Positions 1-8,754 are shown, counted from the first letter of the stretch. The stretch is 64,000 nucleotides of DNA from JBFXAF01 sp050184585 (GCA_050184585.1 JBFXAF010000005.1:1-64000); one strand, 5' to 3'. Notes: a model not told the origin generated them from the letters alone. A program made the numbers and translations.

Positions 1-41
1 CATTGATCAGGGGTCAGTTCGTAACGCTTCGGCTTAGCCAT
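1..41 (-). mobile_element. Start of an IS5-like transposase, cut by the window edge
   Basis: Reading leftward from position 41 there is an ATG followed by 13 sense codons up to the edge, giving MAKPKRYELTPDQ and then TG, so probably Trp or Cys next. A short lead-in ending in RYELTPDQW is typical of the N-terminus of IS5-group transposases found in Rhizobiales. Only the first codons are visible, so family assignment is inference. Positions 42-221 hold no gene that can be supported. A pair of 7-bp inverted arms (42-48 and 71-77) lies just outside the start and might belong to the element end. Confidence 0.45.
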
Positions 42-221
42 CATCGGGCTCCAGATCAGCAGACCTGGCACCCGATGAATCACACATCGCCGCAGAATTG
101 AATCCTGAATGTCGATTGGTCCTAGAGGTCTTGCCCGCGCCGGGCTGAAACCGGCGGCGTCCCGGCTCCGTAGCTTTCTGCAATCACGATGGAAACGTCG
201 AACGACGGCGGGAGACGGGAC

Positions 222-1067
222 ATGTCTGCGCACGAAACGACGGCGCATGGGGCGGCGAAAGGAACGCTGGTCTACCGCCAGACGATCTGGACCCGAGTGA
301 CGCACTGGATCTGGGCGGTGTCGCTGTTCTTCCTGATGCTGACCGGCCTCCAGATCTTCAATGCCCATCCCGCGCTCTACATCGGTGACCAGTCCGGGTT
401 CCAGTTCGAGAACCATGTTCTGGCGATCTACTCCGAGAATACCGAGGCCGGCCGCGTCGGCGTGACGGAAATCCTCGGGGCGAAGTTCGACACTACCGGC
501 GTGCTCGGCCTGTCGGGCGACCGGCCCGTCCAGCAGCGCGCCTTTCCGGCATGGGCGACGGTGCCCACCGGCCAGAACCTCGCAACGGGCCGGGTGGTCC
601 ATTTCTTCTTCGCATGGATCCTTGTCGGTACGCTCACGGTGTGGCTGCTGGCAGGCCTTTTCACCGGGCATGTGGTTCGCGACCTGCTGCCCCGCGGTCG
701 TGACGTTCGCAACCTGCCGCGTGACATCCTCGACCACGTCAAGCTGCGCTTTCACCACACACGCGCCTACAGTCCGCTGCAGAAACTCGCCTACGGGTCG
801 GTCCTGTTCGTGATGCTGCCAGCGATGATCCTGACCGGGCTGTGCATGTCGCCCGGCGCCAACGCCATGATGCCGTGGCTTCCGGAACTGTTTGGCGGCC
901 GCCAGACCGCGCGCACGATCCATTTCGTGGTGATGCTGCTTCTGGTCGGGTTCTTCATCGTCCACATCGCGATGATCGTGCTCGCGGGCCCGTTCAACGA
1001 ATTGAGGTCGATCATCACCGGCTGGTATCGGACCGATCCGGAAAAATCGCAGGACAAGGAAGCGTGA
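222..1067 (+). CDS. Cytochrome b/b6-type membrane subunit (b561 family)
   Basis: A 281-residue integral membrane cytochrome b of the Ni/Fe-hydrogenase and formate dehydrogenase gamma type. It should anchor a periplasmic oxidoreductase and carry electrons through the membrane by b hemes. Four hydrophobic segments are visible, with His residues suited to heme binding near His28 (TRVTHW) and in the late HFFFAW, IHFVVM and IVHIAM segments. The ATG at 222 is preferred because GGAG lies 7 bases upstream at 211-214; an ATG at 189 is in frame but has no ribosome site. The next gene starts one base after the stop, so the two are surely co-transcribed. The electron acceptor cannot be told from sequence. 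Confidence 0.85.
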   Translation: MSAHETTAHGAAKGTLVYRQTIWTRVTHWIWAVSLFFLMLTGLQIFNAHPALYIGDQSGFQFENHVLAIYSENTEAGRVGVTEILGAKFDTTGVLGLSGDRPVQQRAFPAWATVPTGQNLATGRVVHFFFAWILVGTLTVWLLAGLFTGHVVRDLLPRGRDVRNLPRDILDHVKLRFHHTRAYSPLQKLAYGSVLFVMLPAMILTGLCMSPGANAMMPWLPELFGGRQTARTIHFVVMLLLVGFFIVHIAMIVLAGPFNELRSIITGWYRTDPEKSQDKEA

Positions 1068-1068
1068 G

Positions 1069-1860
1069 ATGGGCAAGCTGATCCTCAACCGCCGCCGTTT
1101 CCTCACCGCTGCGTCGGCCGGCCTGTCGGGCGTGGCGCTGTCGGGGTGCGATGTCCTCGACGGGCTCGCGAACTACGACCATCCGGTGCGCAACTTCATG
1201 GAAGGCGCGAACGATCTCACCTACCGCGTCCATCGCGCACTGATCGGCCGCGACAGTCTCGCCCAGGAGTTTTCGGAGGCCGACATCCGCCAACCGCAAA
1301 GGCCCAACGGCGTCACCGCGCCCGATGACGAAATCTACAAGGGCCTGCTGTCCAACGACTTCCGCGACTGGCGGCTCGTCGTCGACGGGCTGGTGGACAA
1401 GCCGCTGGCGCTGAGCCTCGACCAGCTCGCCGCGATGCCGTCGCGCACGCAGATCACCCGCCACGACTGCGTGGAAGGCTGGAGCTGCATCGCCAAATGG
1501 ACGGGCGTGCCGCTTGCGCTGGTCCTCGACGAGGCGCATCCGAAGTCCGAGGCGCGCTATGTCGTCTTCCACTGCCTCGACTCGATCGAGAAGACGCTTT
1601 CGGGCGACGTGAAGTACTACGGGTCCGTGGACATGATCGACGCGCGCCACCCGCAGACGATCCTGGCCTACGGGCTGAACGGCAAATCGCTGCCCGTCGA
1701 GAACGGCGCGCCGCTGCGCGCCAGGGTCGAGCGCCAGCTTGGCTACAAGATGCCGAAGTACCTGCACCGCATCGAGGTCGTGGACAGCTTCGAGCCCCTC
1801 GGATTCGGCAAGGGCGGATATTGGGAAGACAGGGGCTACGATTGGTATGCCGGCATTTGA
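1069..1860 (+). CDS. Molybdopterin-dependent oxidoreductase, sulfite oxidase-like, Tat-exported
   Basis: A 263-residue periplasmic enzyme with a sulfite oxidase-type molybdenum cofactor domain. The N-terminus has a twin-arginine motif (NRRRFLTA, about residues 7-14) followed by a hydrophobic stretch ending LSGC, which could be either a Tat signal or a lipoprotein-like box. Cys134 in HDCVEGWSC is the expected molybdenum ligand. The C-terminal part, through GYKMPKYLHRIEVVD, matches the family. Coupling to the cytochrome b immediately upstream suggests a membrane-linked redox pair, comparable in layout to MsrP/MsrQ but with a b561-type partner rather than an MsrQ. The substrate is unknown. Confidence 0.85.
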   Translation: MGKLILNRRRFLTAASAGLSGVALSGCDVLDGLANYDHPVRNFMEGANDLTYRVHRALIGRDSLAQEFSEADIRQPQRPNGVTAPDDEIYKGLLSNDFRDWRLVVDGLVDKPLALSLDQLAAMPSRTQITRHDCVEGWSCIAKWTGVPLALVLDEAHPKSEARYVVFHCLDSIEKTLSGDVKYYGSVDMIDARHPQTILAYGLNGKSLPVENGAPLRARVERQLGYKMPKYLHRIEVVDSFEPLGFGKGGYWEDRGYDWYAGI

Positions 1861-1951
1861 TTGACCGCTAAGGGTTGTATTCGACGGCCAGATGCCCCAC
1901 CTTTGACGGGCCCACGGGGGCGAATCCAATTCATTGACGGAGGCGGGTCGG

Positions 1952-2335
1952 TTGTCCGAAACCATGAACATTTTCGAGGAGACCCCGGACGGGGACACCA
2001 TTGGCGGGCGTCTGTCCCGCGCGCGGCATGTCACAGGGTTGTCGCCGACGGACTTTGCCTGGCGCCTGGGCGTCAAGGTCGCGACGGTCAAGGCATGGGA
2101 AAGCGATCGTTCGATGCCCAGTTCCCACCGGCTGGCGACGATCGGCGGCATCCTCAACGTCAGCCTCTCATGGCTGCTGCATGGGGTCGGGACCGCTCCG
2201 TCCGACGACTACGACGCGCCGGTGTACGACCCCGAGATCAATGGCCGTCTCGAACGGCTGGTCGCGCTGCATGCGGAGACCGGCGCGCTCATCCAGAAGC
2301 TTCAGTCCGACCTCGGGCGGGCGGCTTCCCGCTAG
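1952..2335 (+). CDS. XRE-family helix-turn-helix protein
   Basis: A small DNA-binding protein of about 127 residues. The Cro/C1-type helix-turn-helix occupies roughly residues 20-75 (RLSRARHVTGLSPTDFAWRL, then VKAWESDRSMP and LNVSLSWLLHG). The C-terminal 50 residues are charged and helical (LERLVALHAETGALIQKL) and may dimerise. The start is set at a TTG at 1952 because GGAGG at 1939-1943 is spaced eight bases from it; the ATG at 1964 is a possible alternative without a nearby ribosome site. It lies 90 bases after the oxidoreductase pair on the same strand, but nothing shows that it controls it. Confidence 0.8.
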   Translation: MSETMNIFEETPDGDTIGGRLSRARHVTGLSPTDFAWRLGVKVATVKAWESDRSMPSSHRLATIGGILNVSLSWLLHGVGTAPSDDYDAPVYDPEINGRLERLVALHAETGALIQKLQSDLGRAASR

Positions 2336-2461
2336 GGTCCGCCGGGTCGCCCGGCCCGCCGGAACAGCCGCACGAACGGAGGATCGATCGTCACGGCGCT
2401 CGATCCGAAGTTCCTCGACAGCGCCATCGGGCGCTTGGGCGATCACAAGCTGCGGCCGCAG

Positions 2462-2490
2462 GTGACAAGCCCGGTTTCATCGGCTAGCGT
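2462..2490 (+). promoter_or_regulatory. Candidate sigma-70 promoter of the gcv operon
   Basis: GTGACA (2462-2467) and TAGCGT (2485-2490) are separated by 17 bases and lie about 35 bases before the first glycine aptamer, which is where a promoter would be expected. The -10 match is weak, so this is an inference from position and spacing. The stretch 2336-2461 has no supported gene. Confidence 0.35.
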
Positions 2491-2524
2491 CGGATTCGTC
2501 GAGGAGCGCGAATGCTCCGCCGGT

Positions 2525-2703
2525 TTGCGGGAGAGAGCGGCATTTGCCGCCGCCGAAGGGGAAATCGCCCGAAATCTCTCAGGCAAAAGAACCGTAGACC
2601 GAAACGACACTCTGGAAAGTCGGGGTTCTCCCCCGCGCCGAAGGTGTAAGGCTCCCCGACAGGGTTCCGGGGCGCCGAGTCTCTCAGGCTTCCGACAGAG
2701 GGG
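2525..2703 (+). promoter_or_regulatory. Tandem glycine riboswitch
   Basis: Two glycine aptamers follow each other directly. The first runs from GGGAGAGAGC through GCCGAAGGGGAAAT to ATCTCTCAGGCAAAAGAACCG. The second runs from CTCTGGAAAG through GCCGAAGGTGTAAGG to GTCTCTCAGGCTTCCGACAGAGGGG. These conserved blocks define the family, and the cooperative tandem form is the common one upstream of gcvT. A 7-bp hairpin (2711-2729) comes just after the second aptamer and before the GGAGGA ribosome site of gcvT. It has no U-run, so control could be at translation. Binding of glycine is expected to turn the operon on. Confidence 0.93.
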
Positions 2704-2753
2704 CACGGATCGGCCGCATTCAGCGGCCGTGAGCGTGCTGTTCTGGAGGACCT

Positions 2754-3854
2754 ATGGACGACGGCGAATTGCACCATCTCCCTCTCGAAGACCTGCATGT
2801 CGCCGCCGGTGCGCGCTTCGGTGCGTTCGCCGGCTGGCATATGCCGATCACCTACCCCGCTGGCGTCATGAAGGAGCACCTGCACACCCGCGAGCAGGCG
2901 GGCCTGTTCGACATCTCCCATATGAAACTGATCGAGGTGTCGGGACCACAGTCGGCCGGGCTTCTTGCTCTCACCTGCCCCCTGGACCCGGCGGTGCTGG
3001 CGATCGGCCAGTCGAAGTACACCTTCTTCTTGGACGACGAGGCCGGGATCATCGACGACCTGATCGTCACGCGGCTGGGCGACAGCCGCTTCATGGTCGT
3101 GGCCAACGCGGGAAACGCCGACGTCGATGTCGCGCATCTCGAGGATGTCGTCAGGCGCTTCGACGCGGCGGTCGAGCCGCTCGATCGCGTGTTTCTGGCC
3201 CTGCAGGGGCCGGCCGCGGCCGCCGTCCTTGATGCGGCCGGTTTCGCCACCGGGACGCTCGCCTTCATGACAGGCTTCGAGCCAAGGCCGGGCTGGTTCA
3301 TGAGCCGATCGGGCTACACGGGCGAGGACGGCTTCGAGATCGGCCTGCCAGCCGGCGACGCCCACGATTTCGCCTCGCGCCTGCTGGCGGACCCGCGCGT
3401 CCAGTGGATCGGCCTCGCAGCGCGGGACAGCCTGCGCCTCGAAGCCGGCCTGTGCCTGCACGGAAACGACATCACGAGTGCAACGACACCCGTATCGGCC
3501 GGCCTTCTGTGGGCCATTCCTAAGGCGGTCCGGGAGACCGGCAGGTTCTTGGGCTCGGACGCCTTGCGGGCGGCCATGGCCGCCGGCCCGGCCGAAAGGC
3601 GCGTCGGGCTGAAGCCGCAGGGGCGCCAGCCGGTGCGATCCGGGGCCGCGCTCGTCGACTCCGGCGGCTCTGGCGTTGGCATCGTCACCTCCGGTGGTTT
3701 CGGGCCTTCGGCAGGCTTCCCGGTTGCAATCGGTTATGTTTCGGCCGCCCTCGCCTCGCCCGGCACGACCGTGTTCGCGGACGTTCGCGGCGCCAAGGTG
3801 CCGGTTGACGTCCATGCCCTTCCCTTCACCCCGCACCGCTATCGCAAAGGATGA
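2754..3854 (+). CDS. gcvT: Aminomethyltransferase, glycine cleavage T protein
   Basis: The 366-residue T protein takes the aminomethyl group from the lipoyl arm of the H protein, releases ammonia, and makes 5,10-methylene-tetrahydrofolate. The N-terminal GAFAGWHMPITY and DISHMKLIEVSGP stretches and the later SGYTGEDGFEIG motif are diagnostic of GcvT. GGAGGA sits at 2745-2750, four bases before the ATG. Length is normal for the family. It is the first gene after the glycine riboswitch, and its stop is followed within a few bases by the gcvH start. Confidence 0.97.
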   Translation: MDDGELHHLPLEDLHVAAGARFGAFAGWHMPITYPAGVMKEHLHTREQAGLFDISHMKLIEVSGPQSAGLLALTCPLDPAVLAIGQSKYTFFLDDEAGIIDDLIVTRLGDSRFMVVANAGNADVDVAHLEDVVRRFDAAVEPLDRVFLALQGPAAAAVLDAAGFATGTLAFMTGFEPRPGWFMSRSGYTGEDGFEIGLPAGDAHDFASRLLADPRVQWIGLAARDSLRLEAGLCLHGNDITSATTPVSAGLLWAIPKAVRETGRFLGSDALRAAMAAGPAERRVGLKPQGRQPVRSGAALVDSGGSGVGIVTSGGFGPSAGFPVAIGYVSAALASPGTTVFADVRGAKVPVDVHALPFTPHRYRKG

Positions 3855-3859
3855 ACCCC

Positions 3860-4228
3860 ATGCCGACCACCTATTTCACGGAAGACCATGAATGGATCCG
3901 CGTTGAGGGCGGCGTGGCGACGGTCGGCATCACCGACTACGCGCAGGAGCAGCTCGGCGACCTCGTCTTCGTCGAATTGCCCGAGGCCGGTCGGACATTG
4001 AAGAAGGGCGACACCGCGGTGGTCGTCGAATCCGTCAAGGCGGCTTCGGATGTCTATGCGCCGGCCGACGGCGAGATCACCGAGGCGAACGCCAAGCTCT
4101 CGTCCGATCCTGCCCTCGTCAATTCGTCGGCCACCGGCGATGGCTGGCTCTGGAAGATGACGCTCGCCGACGAGAGCCAGCTTTCCGGCCTCATGGATGA
4201 GGCCGGCTACAAGGCCCACATAGGTTGA
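3860..4228 (+). CDS. gcvH: Glycine cleavage H protein (lipoyl carrier)
   Basis: A 122-residue lipoyl protein that shuttles the aminomethyl intermediate between the P, T and L proteins. Lys60 in VVVESVKAASDVYAP is the lipoylation site. The ATG at 3860 is preferred because AAAGGA, overlapping the end of gcvT, is spaced eight bases from it; the ATG at 3851 would overlap the gcvT stop and lacks a ribosome site. It is translationally close to both neighbours. Confidence 0.97.
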   Translation: MPTTYFTEDHEWIRVEGGVATVGITDYAQEQLGDLVFVELPEAGRTLKKGDTAVVVESVKAASDVYAPADGEITEANAKLSSDPALVNSSATGDGWLWKMTLADESQLSGLMDEAGYKAHIG

Positions 4229-4239
4229 CGGAGTTCGCC

Positions 4240-7041
4240 ATGACCGCTCCATTCACGTCCCGCCATATCGGTCCCGGCCGCGACGATGTGCGCGCCATGC
4301 TGGCCACTCTGGGTGTTCCCTCGGTCGAGACGCTGATCGCCCAGGCCGTGCCGAAATCGATCAGGCTCGGCCGCCCGCTCGACCTGCCGGAGGCGGCGAG
4401 CGAGGCGGAGGCGCTGGCCGAACTGTCGGCAAAGATGGCCGCCAACACGGTTCTCAAGAGCTTCATCGGCGCTGGCTACCATGGGGTGCACCTGCCGCCG
4501 GTGATCCAGCGAAACCTGTTCGAGAACCCGGCCTGGTACACCGCGTACACGCCATACCAGTCGGAGATCAGCCAGGGGCGCCTGGAACTGCTGTTCCATT
4601 TCCAGACGCTGATCGCCGAGCTGACCGGACTGCCGGTTGCGTCGGCATCGCTGCTCGACGAGGCCACGGCGGTGGCGGAAGCCGTCGGCATCGCCTGGCG
4701 GCATCATCGCGAGAAGCGCAACCGGGTGGCGCTTGCCGGGGCGCTCCACGCGCACATCCTCGACGTGGTGGAAACGCGCGGCGAGCCGCTTGGGATTTCG
4801 GTCGGCGGAGATGCGGTCGACGACGACACCGCGGCGCTGATCGTTCCGTGGCCGGACGCCAGTGGCGCCTACGGCGAACACGCCGAAGCCATCGCGGCGG
4901 CCCGGACCGCCGGCGCCATCGTGATCTTCGTCGCCGATCCGCTCGGATTGGCGATCACCGAGGCGCCGGCGAAGCTGGGCGCCGACATATCCGTTGGCTC
5001 GATGCAGCGCTTCGGCGTTCCGATGGGTTTCGGCGGCCCGCACGCCGCCTACTGCGCCGTCTCCGACAAGCTGACCCGGCTGATGCCGGGCCGACTCGTC
5101 GGCCAGTCCGTCGACCGTCACGGACGCCCCGGCTACCGGCTGGCCTTGCAGACGCGGGAGCAGCACATCAGGCGAGACAAGGCGACGTCCAACATCTGCA
5201 CCGCACAGGCGCTGCTCGCCAACATGGCGGTCTCCTACGCGATCTGGCACGGCCCGGAAGGGCTGCAGGCAATAGCGAGGCGCGTGCACGGGCTTGCCGC
5301 CCGCCTCGCATCGGCATTGACGGGAGCCGGCCTCGCCGTTGCCGGAGAGCGGCGTTTCGACACCGTGACGGTGACCGCGCCGCGCCGCGCCCGCAAGCTG
5401 GCGCAGGCGGCGGAAGATGGCGGACGCCTGTTGCGTGTGCTTGACGACGACACGGTTTCCATCGCCTTCGACGAGACCGCGACGGAGACCGATCTCCAGG
5501 CGATCGGCGACCTCTTCGGCGCGCCCGTTCCAGCAAGCGCCGACGCGGCGCTGCCGGGACAACGTGAATCCAGGGGCTTTCTCACGCAGCCCGTGTTCCA
5601 CCAGAATCGATCCGAAACGGAAATGATGCGGTTCCTGCGCAGGCTCGCCGACAAGGATCTCGCGCTCGACCGCGCGATGATCCCGCTGGGCTCCTGCACC
5701 ATGAAGCTCAATGCCGCGGCGGAGATGATGCCCGTCAGCTGGCCGAGCGTCGCCGGCCTGCATCCGCTCGCGCCCGCGGCGCACACCGTGGGCTACAGGT
5801 CGATGACGGAAGACCTTGAGCGGTGGCTGGCCGAGATCACCGGCTTCGACGCCGTCTCGCTTCAGCCCAACGCCGGCAGCCAGGGCGAGTATGCCGGACT
5901 GCTCGCGATCAGGCGGTACCACCTCTCCTGGGGCGAGCCGCACCGCGACGTATGCCTCATCCCCTCGTCGGCGCACGGGACCAACCCGGCAAGCGCGGCG
6001 ATGGCCGGAATGCGGGTGGTGGTCGTCGCGTGCACCGACGCCGGCGACATCGACGAGGACGATCTGAGAGCCAAGGCCGCCCAGCATTCGAAGGAGCTGG
6101 CCGCCCTGATGATCACCTATCCCTCGACCCACGGCGTGTTCGAGGAGAACGTCCGCGAGATCTGCGAGATCGCGCACGAGCACGGCGCGCAGGTCTATCT
6201 CGACGGCGCCAACCTCAACGCGCTGGTCGGCCTGGCGCGGCCCGGCGACCTCGGCGCCGATGTCTGCCACATGAATCTGCACAAGACGTTCTGCATACCG
6301 CATGGCGGCGGCGGCCCGGGCGTCGGCCCGATCGGCGTCAAGGAGCATCTGAAGCCGTTCCTGCCAGGCCATGTGGGGCTCGGGACGGACCACGCGGTGG
6401 CGGCGGCGCCGTTCGGAAGCGCGTCGATCCTGCCGATCACCTGGATGTACATACGCATGATGGGCGCCGCCGGACTGAAGCAGGCGACGGAGACGGCGAT
6501 CCTCAACGCCAACTACATCGCGGCCCGCCTCAATCCGCATTTCCCGGTCCTCTACAGGGGCGGCAGCGGGCGGGTGGCGCACGAATGCATCCTCGATACG
6601 CGGGTCCTGAAGGAGACGGCCGGCGTTTCCGTCGAGGACGTCGCGAAGAGGTTGATCGACTATGGCTTCCACGCTCCGACCATGTCCTGGCCGGTGGCCG
6701 GAACGCTGATGGTCGAGCCGACCGAGTCGGAGCCGAAGGCCGAGCTCGACCGCTTCTGCGAGGCGATGATCTCGATCGCCGGCGAAGCGAGGGCGGTGTC
6801 TTCGGGGGCGTGGCCGCGCGACGACAATCCGCTCGTCAACGCGCCGCACACGGCCGCGGAGGCGACCGCGAGCGATTGGACGCATCCCTATTCGAGGGCG
6901 GAAGCGGTGTTCCCGTCAAGCGACCCCGACAGCGGGGCCAAGTACTGGCCGCCGGTGTCGCGCATCGACAACGTGGCCGGTGACCGCAACCTGGTCTGCG
7001 CCTGCCCGCCGATGGCCGCCTATGCGGGGGCGGCCAGCTAG
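4240..7041 (+). CDS. gcvP: Glycine dehydrogenase (decarboxylating), P protein, single-chain form
   Basis: A 933-residue PLP enzyme that decarboxylates glycine and loads the aminomethyl group onto GcvH. Both halves of the fused form are present: an N-terminal domain starting with SRHIGPG and a C-terminal catalytic half with PLP-binding Lys682 in NLHKTFCIPHGGGGPG. The ATG at 4240 is chosen because ACGGAG lies six bases before it; a TTG overlapping the gcvH stop at 4225 is less likely. It closes the gcvTHP operon. No gene for the L protein is nearby, as is usual since it is shared with other complexes. Confidence 0.97.
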   Translation: MTAPFTSRHIGPGRDDVRAMLATLGVPSVETLIAQAVPKSIRLGRPLDLPEAASEAEALAELSAKMAANTVLKSFIGAGYHGVHLPPVIQRNLFENPAWYTAYTPYQSEISQGRLELLFHFQTLIAELTGLPVASASLLDEATAVAEAVGIAWRHHREKRNRVALAGALHAHILDVVETRGEPLGISVGGDAVDDDTAALIVPWPDASGAYGEHAEAIAAARTAGAIVIFVADPLGLAITEAPAKLGADISVGSMQRFGVPMGFGGPHAAYCAVSDKLTRLMPGRLVGQSVDRHGRPGYRLALQTREQHIRRDKATSNICTAQALLANMAVSYAIWHGPEGLQAIARRVHGLAARLASALTGAGLAVAGERRFDTVTVTAPRRARKLAQAAEDGGRLLRVLDDDTVSIAFDETATETDLQAIGDLFGAPVPASADAALPGQRESRGFLTQPVFHQNRSETEMMRFLRRLADKDLALDRAMIPLGSCTMKLNAAAEMMPVSWPSVAGLHPLAPAAHTVGYRSMTEDLERWLAEITGFDAVSLQPNAGSQGEYAGLLAIRRYHLSWGEPHRDVCLIPSSAHGTNPASAAMAGMRVVVVACTDAGDIDEDDLRAKAAQHSKELAALMITYPSTHGVFEENVREICEIAHEHGAQVYLDGANLNALVGLARPGDLGADVCHMNLHKTFCIPHGGGGPGVGPIGVKEHLKPFLPGHVGLGTDHAVAAAPFGSASILPITWMYIRMMGAAGLKQATETAILNANYIAARLNPHFPVLYRGGSGRVAHECILDTRVLKETAGVSVEDVAKRLIDYGFHAPTMSWPVAGTLMVEPTESEPKAELDRFCEAMISIAGEARAVSSGAWPRDDNPLVNAPHTAAEATASDWTHPYSRAEAVFPSSDPDSGAKYWPPVSRIDNVAGDRNLVCACPPMAAYAGAAS

Positions 7042-7060
7042 GGGATTCCTGCGCGAGGGC

Positions 7061-7528
7061 TCAGCCCTTCTTCAGCAAGGCCAGATTGGCGTCGACCACG
7101 GTGGTGTCGCCCATGCCCGCCTTGGCTTCCATGAGCAGCGTCTTCGCCTTCTTCCTGTTGCCGCGCAGGAGCTGCGAGTAGCCCATGTTGTTGACGATGC
7201 GGGGCTGCCGGCCGGCGAGTTTCACGAGCTGTTCGTAGGCGCGGTCGGAGAAATCGAAGCGGCCGAGCTGGTCGTAGGAGGCGGCAAGACCCATCCAGGC
7301 CTCCGCGCTGTCTGCCCTGAGTTCGACCGCCTTGCGGAAATGCTTCTCGGCGAGACCGTAGTTGGCCTCGCGGAACTGCGCCTTGCCGGCGGCGAGATCG
7401 TTGGCGGAGACGTCCTTCGCCTCGGGCGCGATCGCGGTCGTCTTGGTGGTGTCGATCGCGCCGGTGGTGCAGCCCGAAACCAGCATGGCTGCAAGTACCG
7501 TGGCGACGGCGAAACTGTTCAGACGCAT
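7061..7528 (-). CDS. TPR-containing lipoprotein
   Basis: A 155-residue predicted lipoprotein with a signal peptide ending in a lipobox (MLVSGC, Cys20), followed by an Ala-rich linker and at least two to three tetratricopeptide repeats (for example AEKHFRKAVELRADSAEAW and AYEQLVKLAGRQPRIVNNM). This suggests an outer- or inner-membrane anchored scaffold in the periplasm. The layout resembles TadD-type pilus lipoproteins, but no tad genes are in the window, so that name is not given. It is convergent with gcvP, with only 19 bases between the two stops. Confidence 0.8.
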   Translation of the reverse strand: MRLNSFAVATVLAAMLVSGCTTGAIDTTKTTAIAPEAKDVSANDLAAGKAQFREANYGLAEKHFRKAVELRADSAEAWMGLAASYDQLGRFDFSDRAYEQLVKLAGRQPRIVNNMGYSQLLRGNRKKAKTLLMEAKAGMGDTTVVDANLALLKKG

Positions 7529-7665
7529 GGCCCCTGCCCTCGATGGCCCGTTGTCGGGTCTTGTGAGGTGAAGCTACACGATGCGCCTTAAGCTTCGGTC
7601 AGCGATCGGCCTTAACGATTGCTTGCCGCGATCGGAGCAATTCTCGCGATACAGCGGTTGCGGCG

Positions 7666-7691
7666 TTGCCCGGCGGCTAACCGCCGGGCAA
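7666..7691 (-). terminator. Hairpin at the 3' end of glnII
   Basis: A perfect 11-bp stem (7666-7676 with 7681-7691) and a 4-base loop lie 22 bases past the glnII stop in its direction of transcription. There is no U-run after the stem, so it may stabilise the 3' end or act with Rho rather than terminate by itself. Confidence 0.5.
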
Positions 7692-7713
7692 GGTCGATCC
7701 GACCGGATCCGGG

Positions 7714-8754
7714 CTAGGCCGCCACCTTCTTCACCGCGCCGGTCGGCACTTCCGCGATCGTCTTCAGCACCACCGACGCGATCTGATAGGGGTCGCCCTG
7801 GGAATTCGGCCGACGATCCTCGAGATAGCCTCGGTAGTCGTTCCTGACGAAGGAGTGCGGCACGCGGATCGAGGCGCCGCGGTCGGCGACTCCATAGGAG
7901 AACCTGTTCCACGGCGCCGTCTCGTGCTTGCCGGTGAGGCGCTTGTCGTTGTCGGGTCCGTAGACGTCGATATGGTCCATCAGGTTCTTGTCGAAGGCCG
8001 CCATGAGCGCCTCGAAATAGTCCTTGCCGCCCACCTCGCGCAGATACTTGGTCGAGAAGTTGCAGTGCATGCCCGAACCGTTCCAGTCGGTGTCGCCGAG
8101 CGGCTTGCAGTGGAACTCGATGTCGATGCCGTACTTCTCACAGAGGCGCAGCAGCAGGTAGCGCGCCATCCAGATCTGGTCGGCGGCTTTCCTTGAGCCC
8201 TTGCCGAAGATCTGGAACTCCCACTGGCCCTTGGCCACCTCGGCGTTGATGCCTTCATGATTGATCCCGGCAGCCAGGCACAGATCGAGATGTTCCTCGA
8301 CGAGCTGGCGCGCGATGTCGCCGACGTTCTTGTAGCCGACGCCCGTATAGTAAGGACCCTGCGGCGCCGGATAGCCGGTCGTCGGGAAGCCGAGCGGCCG
8401 CCCGTCCTTGTAGAAGAAGTACTCCTGCTCGAAGCCGAACCAGGCATCCTCGTCGTCGAGGATGGTGGCGCGCTTGTTGGATGCATGCGGCGTCACGCCG
8501 TCCGGCATCATCACCTCGCACATGACCAGCGCCCCGTTGGTGCGCGCCGGATCCGGAAAAACCGCGACCGGCTTCAGCACGCAATCGGAGGAATGGCCCT
8601 CCGCCTGCATGGTGGACGAGCCGTCGAAGCCCCACAGCGGCAGGTCCTCGAGTCTCGGGAACTCGGCGAACTCCTTGATCTGAGTCTTGCCGCGCAGGTT
8701 CGGCACCGGAATGTAGCCGTCCAGCCAGATGTATTCGAGCTTGTACTTTGTCAT
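7714..8754 (-). CDS. glnII: Glutamine synthetase type II
   Basis: A 346-residue eukaryotic-type glutamine synthetase (GSII) that joins ammonium and glutamate at the cost of ATP. GSII occurs beside GlnA in Rhizobiales and is not adenylylated. Family marks include LEYIWLDG at the start, LPLWGFDGSST, the EYFFYKDGRPLGFP region, AGINHEGINAEV, GSGMHCNFST and a C-terminal RPNSQGDPYQIAS. The ATG at 8754 is preceded by an AGGACAGGC ribosome site; an in-frame ATG four codons upstream is less suitable. Its promoter is a sigma-54 type, and a gstI-like gene is divergent to it, as in Rhizobium. Confidence 0.95.
   Translation of the reverse strand: MTKYKLEYIWLDGYIPVPNLRGKTQIKEFAEFPRLEDLPLWGFDGSSTMQAEGHSSDCVLKPVAVFPDPARTNGALVMCEVMMPDGVTPHASNKRATILDDEDAWFGFEQEYFFYKDGRPLGFPTTGYPAPQGPYYTGVGYKNVGDIARQLVEEHLDLCLAAGINHEGINAEVAKGQWEFQIFGKGSRKAADQIWMARYLLLRLCEKYGIDIEFHCKPLGDTDWNGSGMHCNFSTKYLREVGGKDYFEALMAAFDKNLMDHIDVYGPDNDKRLTGKHETAPWNRFSYGVADRGASIRVPHSFVRNDYRGYLEDRRPNSQGDPYQIASVVLKTIAEVPTGAVKKVAA

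Noticed and set aside
2380..2485. A protein-like frame (VTALDPKFLDSAIGRLGDHK) after the XRE gene with GGAGG upstream
   Set aside because: It has no start codon at a fitting distance and runs into the gcv promoter and riboswitch region. It could be a decayed remnant but cannot be supported.
4207..6885. An 892-codon open frame antisense to gcvP
   Set aside because: Same codon-bias artefact; gcvP is certain on the plus strand.
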